DNA from: Ferrovibrio terrae_A
GTDB lineage: Bacteria > Pseudomonadota > Alphaproteobacteria > Ferrovibrionales > Ferrovibrionaceae
Assembly: GCF_943372915.1 (NCBI RefSeq)
Contig: NZ_CALSAN010000004.1
Span: 62,001 to 126,000 of the forward strand
DNA length: 64,000 bases
Direction of reading: 5' to 3'
Each line of letters starts with the position of its first letter. Within the stretch, counting starts at the first letter, position 1. The notes under the pieces are model-generated. The model was not told where the DNA came from and did no database searches. It worked only from the letters and a program-made list of their open reading frames with translations. Shown piece after piece: positions 59,155-64,000 of the stretch. A program made the translations under genes and the position numbers.

Positions 59155-60559
59155 GGCACACCTGGCGCTCGCCGCTCTCGCTGTCTATCTGACGGCGGGA
59201 GCGGCGCGCGCCGCCGAGGACGCGCCGGGTGGAAATGCCACCGGCCGGCGCCTGGATGCCACGGCCTTCTCCCAGCCATCGGGGAATATGGCCTTCGAGC
59301 GCCAGCTCGACTTCAAGGTCGGCGATGGCATTTTCCGCAAGCTCTGGGTTCCATCGCCGAGCTCGACCAAATCCTCCGATGGCCTCGGCCCGCTCTACAG
59401 CGCACGCAGCTGCCAGTCCTGCCATATCCGCGATGGCCGCGGCCAGCCACCGGCACCTCATGACGTGGCGGTCTCCATGGTGCTGCGCCTGAGTATTCCG
59501 CCGCAAAGCGATGCCGACCGGACTGCGCTGAAAGAGTTCATGCGCAATGTCACGCCGGAACCTGTGTATGGCACTCAGCTGCAGTCCTTCTCGGTGCCGG
59601 GCCTGCTGGCGGAAGGCCGCATGACGGTGCGTTACAGCGAACAGAGCGTGACGCTGGCCGATGGCGAAACGGTCCGGCTGCGCAAACCGCATTATGGCGC
59701 CAAAACCCTGAATTACGGACCACTGCATCCGCAAACCATGCTGTCGGCCCGCATCGCGCCGCCGATGATCGGCCTCGGCCTGCTGGAAATGATCCCCGAG
59801 GCTGCAATCCTCAGGCATGCCGATCCGGAAGATGGCAACGGCGACGGTATTGCCGGCCGGCCGAATCTGGTCTGGAGCCATGCTGAGCGACGCGTGATGC
59901 TGGGTCGCTTTGGCTGGAAGGCCGGCATGCCGACGATTGCCGATCAGGTCGCCGATGCCTTTGCCACCGATCTTGGTCTGTCGACCCATCTGATCCCGGC
60001 ATCGCAAGGCGATTGCACGGCCGCACAGACAGCTTGCCGCGCCATGCCGACAGGAGACGATCTGCAGGAGAAGGTGGAGGTGCCGCGCAAGATGCTCGAC
60101 CTCGTTACCTTCTACGCGCGGCATCTGGCGGTGCCGCCGCGTCGTCAGGCAAGTGATCCGGCGGTCATGCGGGGCAAGGGCCTGTTTGCTGCCGCCGGCT
60201 GCAACAGCTGTCATGTGCCGAGCTTTGTTACCGGCAGTGATGCGGCGCGCCCGGAACTGTCGGCACAGACCATCCATCCCTATTCCGACCTGCTGCTGCA
60301 TGACATGGGCGAGGGGCTGGCCGATGAACGTCCGGAAGGGCAGGCTGACGGCCGGCAATGGCGCACGGCGCCGCTCTGGGGGCTGGGCCTGACCAGGACA
60401 GTGAGCGGCCATGACGCCATGCTGCATGATGGTCGCGCCCGCGGTGCACTGGAAGCCATCCTATGGCATGGCGGCGAGGCGGAAGCGGCGCGTGCGCGGG
60501 TGCAGCGCATGACGCGCGCCGAACGCACCGACCTGCTGGCCTTCATCAATTCGCTTTAA
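59126..60559 (+). CDS. Di-heme oxidoreductase / thiol oxidoreductase-like (DUF1111)
   Basis: A 477-residue secreted protein with a signal peptide (about residues 1-29) and two haem c sites: CQSCH near residue 95 and CNSCH near residue 360. Other family stretches are GRPNLVWS, LGRFGWKAGMPTI, LHDMGEGL and ALEAILWHGGEA, the DUF1111 pattern of proteins related to MauG-type peroxidases. It lies between two imelysin genes, an arrangement also known from iron-uptake clusters. It overlaps the first imelysin gene by 29 bases. Confidence 0.88.
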   Translation: MRLTRSARNKAHLALAALAVYLTAGAARAAEDAPGGNATGRRLDATAFSQPSGNMAFERQLDFKVGDGIFRKLWVPSPSSTKSSDGLGPLYSARSCQSCHIRDGRGQPPAPHDVAVSMVLRLSIPPQSDADRTALKEFMRNVTPEPVYGTQLQSFSVPGLLAEGRMTVRYSEQSVTLADGETVRLRKPHYGAKTLNYGPLHPQTMLSARIAPPMIGLGLLEMIPEAAILRHADPEDGNGDGIAGRPNLVWSHAERRVMLGRFGWKAGMPTIADQVADAFATDLGLSTHLIPASQGDCTAAQTACRAMPTGDDLQEKVEVPRKMLDLVTFYARHLAVPPRRQASDPAVMRGKGLFAAAGCNSCHVPSFVTGSDAARPELSAQTIHPYSDLLLHDMGEGLADERPEGQADGRQWRTAPLWGLGLTRTVSGHDAMLHDGRARGALEAILWHGGEAEAARARVQRMTRAERTDLLAFINSL

Positions 60560-60579
60560 GTCTGACCGGAGTTTTCGCC

Positions 60580-61659
60580 ATGCGTTGCTTAGCCGCCTTT
60601 CTTGCTGCTTTGAGCATTTTTGCTGCCATGCCCGGGCACGCAGTGGAGGCAAGTACCTATGCAGCCATGAACCGTGCCGCCGTCGAGGCCCATATCCTGC
60701 CGCGCTACGATGCGCTGGTGGTGGCGACCGGCAGTCTAGACGCGGCTGCCAAGAGTTATTGTGCTGCGCCGACCAGCAGGCCGGTGACCGAATTGCAGGC
60801 TGCCTTCGGCGCCACCATGGACGCCTGGGAAGACATCCAGCATGTGCGGTTTGGCCCGGTGGACTGGTTCTTCCGCAGCCAGCGCTTCGCCTTCTGGCCC
60901 GATCCGCGCAATACGATTGGCAAGCAGATGGGCGAGGTGTTGTCGAAGCATGCCGCCGGTTCGATCGATGCCGATCTGCTGGCCAAAGGCAGTGTCGCTA
61001 TCCAGGGTCTGCCCGCCATGGAACGACTGATCTTCGGAGAGGAAGCCGCCAAGCTGAAGAGCGGTCCTGATGCGGCCTATCGCTGCCATTATGTCGAGGC
61101 GATTGCCATCAACCTTGCACGTATCGCACAGGACACCCGCGCGGCCTGGCGCGAGGGCGGCGACAAGGCCTTTGCCGCCGTCATGCTCGACACCACGAAG
61201 CCGGATGCGCCCTATCGCGAGGAACAGGAAGCCACGCTGGAGCTGTTCAAGGCGCTGTATCTGGCTGTTGAGCTGGCATCCGATCACAAGCTGGCGCGGC
61301 CGCTGGGCGCATCGGCCAATGATGCACGTCCCCGACTGGCACAGGCCTGGCGCAGCGAGCGGTCGCTGCGCAATATCCAGCGCAACCTTCTGGCTGCCCG
61401 CGATCTGTATCTGACGGCCTTTGCACCAGCGGTGACGGACAAGGCGCTGGATAGCGCCATCCGCGAGGCCTTTGGCCGGGTGCTGATCACCGCATCGGCG
61501 CTGAAACAGCCGCTGGAAACCGCCGTGCAGGACAAGACAGCACGACCGCTGGCCGAGAAGCTGGCGGCCGAGGCCCTGGCCCTGAAAAAGCTGCTGGGCG
61601 ACAGACTGCCGCCGGCGCTGGATATTCCGGTCGGTTTCAATGCGCTGGATGGTGACTGA
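60580..61659 (+). CDS. Second imelysin family (M75) protein
   Basis: A 359-residue periplasmic protein with a signal peptide (LAAFLAALSIFAAMPGHA). The motif region is IQGLPAMERLIFG rather than GxHxxE, which marks the shorter EfeO/imelysin-like subgroup; the histidine is replaced by proline, so metal binding may differ from the first paralogue. CCGGAG lies eight bases before ATG 60580. The DUF1513 gene follows after 1 base. Confidence 0.88.
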   Translation: MRCLAAFLAALSIFAAMPGHAVEASTYAAMNRAAVEAHILPRYDALVVATGSLDAAAKSYCAAPTSRPVTELQAAFGATMDAWEDIQHVRFGPVDWFFRSQRFAFWPDPRNTIGKQMGEVLSKHAAGSIDADLLAKGSVAIQGLPAMERLIFGEEAAKLKSGPDAAYRCHYVEAIAINLARIAQDTRAAWREGGDKAFAAVMLDTTKPDAPYREEQEATLELFKALYLAVELASDHKLARPLGASANDARPRLAQAWRSERSLRNIQRNLLAARDLYLTAFAPAVTDKALDSAIREAFGRVLITASALKQPLETAVQDKTARPLAEKLAAEALALKKLLGDRLPPALDIPVGFNALDGD

Positions 61660-61660
61660 G

Positions 61661-62758
61661 ATGCTGACCCGTCGTTCAGCCCTGTTATCGCTCGGCGCGA
61701 CAGCGCTGCTGCCACTGGCGACTCAGGCGACGCCCGGCGAGCGCCTGTATCTGAATGCCTTTGGCGAGAAGGGCAGTTTCGGCCTGGCGGCCTTCGATGG
61801 CGATGGCAGGATCCGTTACCAGCTGCCGCTGCCACAGCGCGGTCACAGCTTCGCCCGGCGGGCCGATGGTCGCATGGCAGTGGCATTCTCGCGGCGACCT
61901 GGCAGTTTCGCGCTGGTCTTCGATCCGGTGGCCGGCACTGCCATCCGCACCATTGCCGCCGCCGAAGATCGGGACTTCTGCGGTCATGGCACCTTTAGCG
62001 CCGATGGCCGGCTGTTGTTCACCACCGAGGTTGTCGGCTCGACCGGTGAAGGTGTGCTTGGCATCTACGATGCGGCAGAGGACTTTACTCGGGTCGGTGA
62101 GTTCGCCACCCATGGCCTCGATCCGCACGAGATGCGCCTGATGCCCGATGGCAGCACCCTGGTGGTGGCCAATGGCGGCATCCTGATGCGGGCCGACATG
62201 CCGCGCCTGAAACTGAACATTGCCGATATGGACCCGTCGCTGGTCTATCTGGATGCCCGCGACGGCCGGCTGCTGGCCCAGATCCGGCCGGCGGCGGCGC
62301 TGCGCCAGCTCAGCCTGCGCCATATCGCCATCGACCGGCATGGCCGGGTGGCGGTCGCCATGCAGTATGAAGGCCCGGAGGACGATCCGGTGCCGCTGGT
62401 GGCGCTGCATGACGCACCGGCCGGCGCAGCCGGGCTGGAATACCTGGCGATGCCCGAGGCAGACCGGGCCGGCATGCGGCAGTATTGCGGGTCGGCAGCC
62501 ATGGATGCCGGCGGACGCCATCTGGCGGTCAGCAGTCCGCGCGGCAACCGGGTGCTGGTCTGGGATCTCGACAGCCGCATCATGGTGCAGTCGGCCGAGG
62601 CCCGGGATGTCTGCGGGATCGCGGCGCAGGCGCGCTCTGGATTTCTGGCATCGAACGGGCTGGGCCGGATGTTCAGCCTGATGGCGGGTAGCGGGATCGA
62701 GGAACTGACGGCGCGCAGCAGACTGCAATGGGACAATCATATGGTGATCGCAGGGTGA
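61661..62758 (+). CDS. DUF1513 domain-containing protein (Tat-exported)
   Basis: A 365-residue protein with a twin-arginine signal (MLTRRSALLSLGATALLPLA), so a substrate of the TatABC genes in this window is likely. The rest is a beta-propeller-like DUF1513 protein with recurring GRLLFTTEV, HGLDPHEMRLMPDGSTLVVAN and GRHLAVSSPRGNRVLVWD blades. The family is usually found beside imelysin and DUF1111 genes and is thought to have an iron-related role. ATG 61661 is 1 base after the imelysin stop; an earlier in-frame ATG overlaps it and lacks the signal. Confidence 0.88.
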   Translation: MLTRRSALLSLGATALLPLATQATPGERLYLNAFGEKGSFGLAAFDGDGRIRYQLPLPQRGHSFARRADGRMAVAFSRRPGSFALVFDPVAGTAIRTIAAAEDRDFCGHGTFSADGRLLFTTEVVGSTGEGVLGIYDAAEDFTRVGEFATHGLDPHEMRLMPDGSTLVVANGGILMRADMPRLKLNIADMDPSLVYLDARDGRLLAQIRPAAALRQLSLRHIAIDRHGRVAVAMQYEGPEDDPVPLVALHDAPAGAAGLEYLAMPEADRAGMRQYCGSAAMDAGGRHLAVSSPRGNRVLVWDLDSRIMVQSAEARDVCGIAAQARSGFLASNGLGRMFSLMAGSGIEELTARSRLQWDNHMVIAG

Positions 62759-63017
62759 AGCGCAGGAAAGCCGGATTTGGTTGGAAAACCCATATTCTTT
62801 ATTTTCCATAATATACATTATCCGATTCATAGGCCATTTGCGAGGTGTTGCGTTTTAGCCGCCTCAGCATCCGCCTGACCCAGTACCCACTCTCAGTACT
62901 CGGGACGATTAATCGGCTTACCTCAGCACATGTCGCCAGACCCGCGCCGGGATACCCCCTTGCAGCGCTCGGCCGACGCTGCAAGGGGAAGCCGACGATC
63001 TGGGTACCAACCGCGCG
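62759..63017. terminator. Convergent intergenic region with 12-bp hairpin (62956-62988)
   Basis: The gap between the convergent DUF1513 and RTX genes has an AT-rich left part and a hairpin, CCCCTTGCAGCG (62956-62967) paired with CGCTGCAAGGGG (62977-62988) around 9 bases, close to the RTX gene. It has no U-tract but probably ends both transcripts. No gene is seen in the gap. Confidence 0.6.
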
Positions 63018-64000
63018 TCAGGCCCAGTTGGCTGCAATCACTGCATTGAGGTCGTCATCCAGTCCCGCAGCCGCCAGAGTCATCTGACCGGCAGCCGGCG
63101 GGCTGAAGCTGGCCATCGCCGAGACCAGGTTGGCGACATTGGCGGCCGACAGGCTGCGGCTGCCATCCACCGTCACGATGCCGTCGACACGTCGCGTCGC
63201 GTCAGCATACCAGTCCTCCATGATCACGCTGCTGGCGGTCTCGCCGATCACGTCGATCCGCAGGTCGTCACCGACTTGACGGAACCACAGCTGGTCATGC
63301 GTGACACCTGTAGTGAAGCGCAGTGTATCGGTGGTTCCAGCGGCGTCTGTAATCCCCGCCTGCACCACGGTATCGATGCCATGACCACGAGACACCTGAT
63401 AGGTGTCGTTGCCTGCGCCGCCATCCAGAATGTCATTGCCCAGCGCACCGATCAACGTGTCGGTTCCGCCCATGCCACTGATTCGGTCGTCGAGCGAGGT
63501 GCCGGTGTGAGTGCGATTGTTGGAATCGCCGACGAAAGTCCAGCCGCCGCCAGTCCAATTCGTGATATCAACGTAGACATCAGTGAACTGCAGAAGTTCC
63601 ACGCCGCTCAGCGTGTCGGTAGCTTCGGTATTCGGGGAGACAATCGTTACGATACCGCCACTGTACGTCAGTGTGTAATTGAGTGCCGACAGGCCGTAAC
63701 GCGCAATATCGATGCCGTCACCCCCAATGATCGTGTCGTTGCCTTCGTTTCCGGTAATTGTATCGTTGCCCGCCCCACCGTTCAGGATATTGACGTTCGC
63801 ATCACCAACCAGGGTATCCGCGAAGGCCGAACCGGTCAGGTTCTCAACCTCGACAAAGGTATCGCCCTGCGCATCGCCTCCAGAGCCGGTGCCGGCGGTC
63901 AGGTTAACAGAAACCCCTGCCGTCGAGGTGCTGTATTCTGCAGTGTCATTACCGACGCTACCCGTCAGCACGTCAGCTCCGGCACCGCCGATCAGGATGT
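63018..64000 (-). CDS. RTX calcium-binding repeat protein, C-terminal part
   Basis: The reading frame is open to the right edge of the window, so only the last 327 or so residues are seen. Glycine/aspartate-rich nonapeptide repeats (GGAGNDTITGNEGNDT, GGDGID, GGAGNDTYQVSRGHGID) bind calcium in a parallel beta-roll. The last 140 residues (LWFRQVGDDLRIDVIGETAS, VIMEDWY, VDGSRSLSAANVANLVSAM) resemble the haemolysin-type calcium-binding protein related domain. Such proteins are usually exported by type I secretion through a C-terminal signal. The N-terminal activity domain is not visible. Confidence 0.88.
   Translation of the reverse strand, partial: ILIGGAGADVLTGSVGNDTAEYSTSTAGVSVNLTAGTGSGGDAQGDTFVEVENLTGSAFADTLVGDANVNILNGGAGNDTITGNEGNDTIIGGDGIDIARYGLSALNYTLTYSGGIVTIVSPNTEATDTLSGVELLQFTDVYVDITNWTGGGWTFVGDSNNRTHTGTSLDDRISGMGGTDTLIGALGNDILDGGAGNDTYQVSRGHGIDTVVQAGITDAAGTTDTLRFTTGVTHDQLWFRQVGDDLRIDVIGETASSVIMEDWYADATRRVDGIVTVDGSRSLSAANVANLVSAMASFSPPAAGQMTLAAAGLDDDLNAVIAANWA

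Noticed and set aside
1..64000. Prophage or integrative element
   Set aside because: No integrase, terminase, capsid, tail, relaxase or tRNA attachment site is seen; apart from the helicase-fusion gene and the beta-propeller gene the composition is even and the genes are chromosomal.

Overview
The window is GC-rich, densely coded chromosomal DNA from an alphaproteobacterium, most likely a Rhodospirillales-type lineage. The evidence is gene order: pdxJ-acpS-lepB-rnc-era; erpA/argS-SPOR-nagZ-scpA-scpB-tatABC-serS-surE-pcm-M23 peptidase-DUF815 ATPase; and pyrB-pyrC-plsY-dprA are all arrangements familiar from that class. No rRNA, tRNA, CRISPR array, integrase or transposase is recognisable.

Layout. 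1-3365: housekeeping operon (vitamin B6, acyl carrier protein activation, signal peptidase, RNase III, Era). 3369-11429: transporter of the AEC family, an AsmA-like protein, a YihY membrane protein, a dihydroxy-acid dehydratase and an M81 (MlrC-like) metallopeptidase. 11430-11982: a repeat-rich non-coding gap with three different repeat structures. 11983-12963: fatty acid desaturase. 13016-16108: a markedly AT-richer gene for a 1030-residue protein that joins a RelE/ParE-like N-terminal region, a UvrD-like superfamily 1 helicase and two C-terminal domains resembling the RNA polymerase alpha-subunit C-terminal domain; this is the outstanding anomaly of the window. 16172-20313: katG and a sensor histidine kinase. 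20515-25149: glutathione transferase, DUF427 protein, cyclic-nucleotide-gated-type MscS channel, DsbA-family thioredoxin, a CheY-like regulator and exonuclease III. 25211-39993: the long conserved cell-envelope/chromosome block (ErpA, ArgS, SPOR protein, NagZ, M50 protease, ScpA/ScpB, orphan ABC ATPase, Tat translocase, SerS, SurE, Pcm, LysM-M23 lipoprotein, DUF815 ATPase). 40136-44958: succinate-semialdehyde dehydrogenase, a secreted beta-propeller-like protein, and a chromate-resistance pair. 45098-49161: dprA, plsY and a pyrB-pyrC pair whose dihydroorotase looks catalytically dead. 49254-55802: a hypothetical protein plus TPR/glycosyltransferase-like protein, MetG, TatD nuclease, MBL hydrolase and ELM1-family protein. 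55964-62758: a seven-gene operon, exbB-exbD-tonB-imelysin-diheme cytochrome (DUF1111)-imelysin-DUF1513, that reads as a periplasmic iron/metal uptake module. 63018-64000: the C-terminal end of an RTX calcium-binding protein running off the window.

Functional links. The Tat translocase genes could serve the Tat-type signal of the DUF1513 protein; NagZ, the SPOR protein and the LysM-M23 lipoprotein all concern peptidoglycan turnover and division; ScpA/ScpB serve chromosome condensation. KatG with a neighbouring 23-bp palindrome suggests controlled oxidative-stress response. The helicase fusion at 13016-16108 stands alone as one gene of foreign composition and is the best candidate for an undescribed system, possibly anti-phage or RNA-polymerase-directed; that function is inference only.
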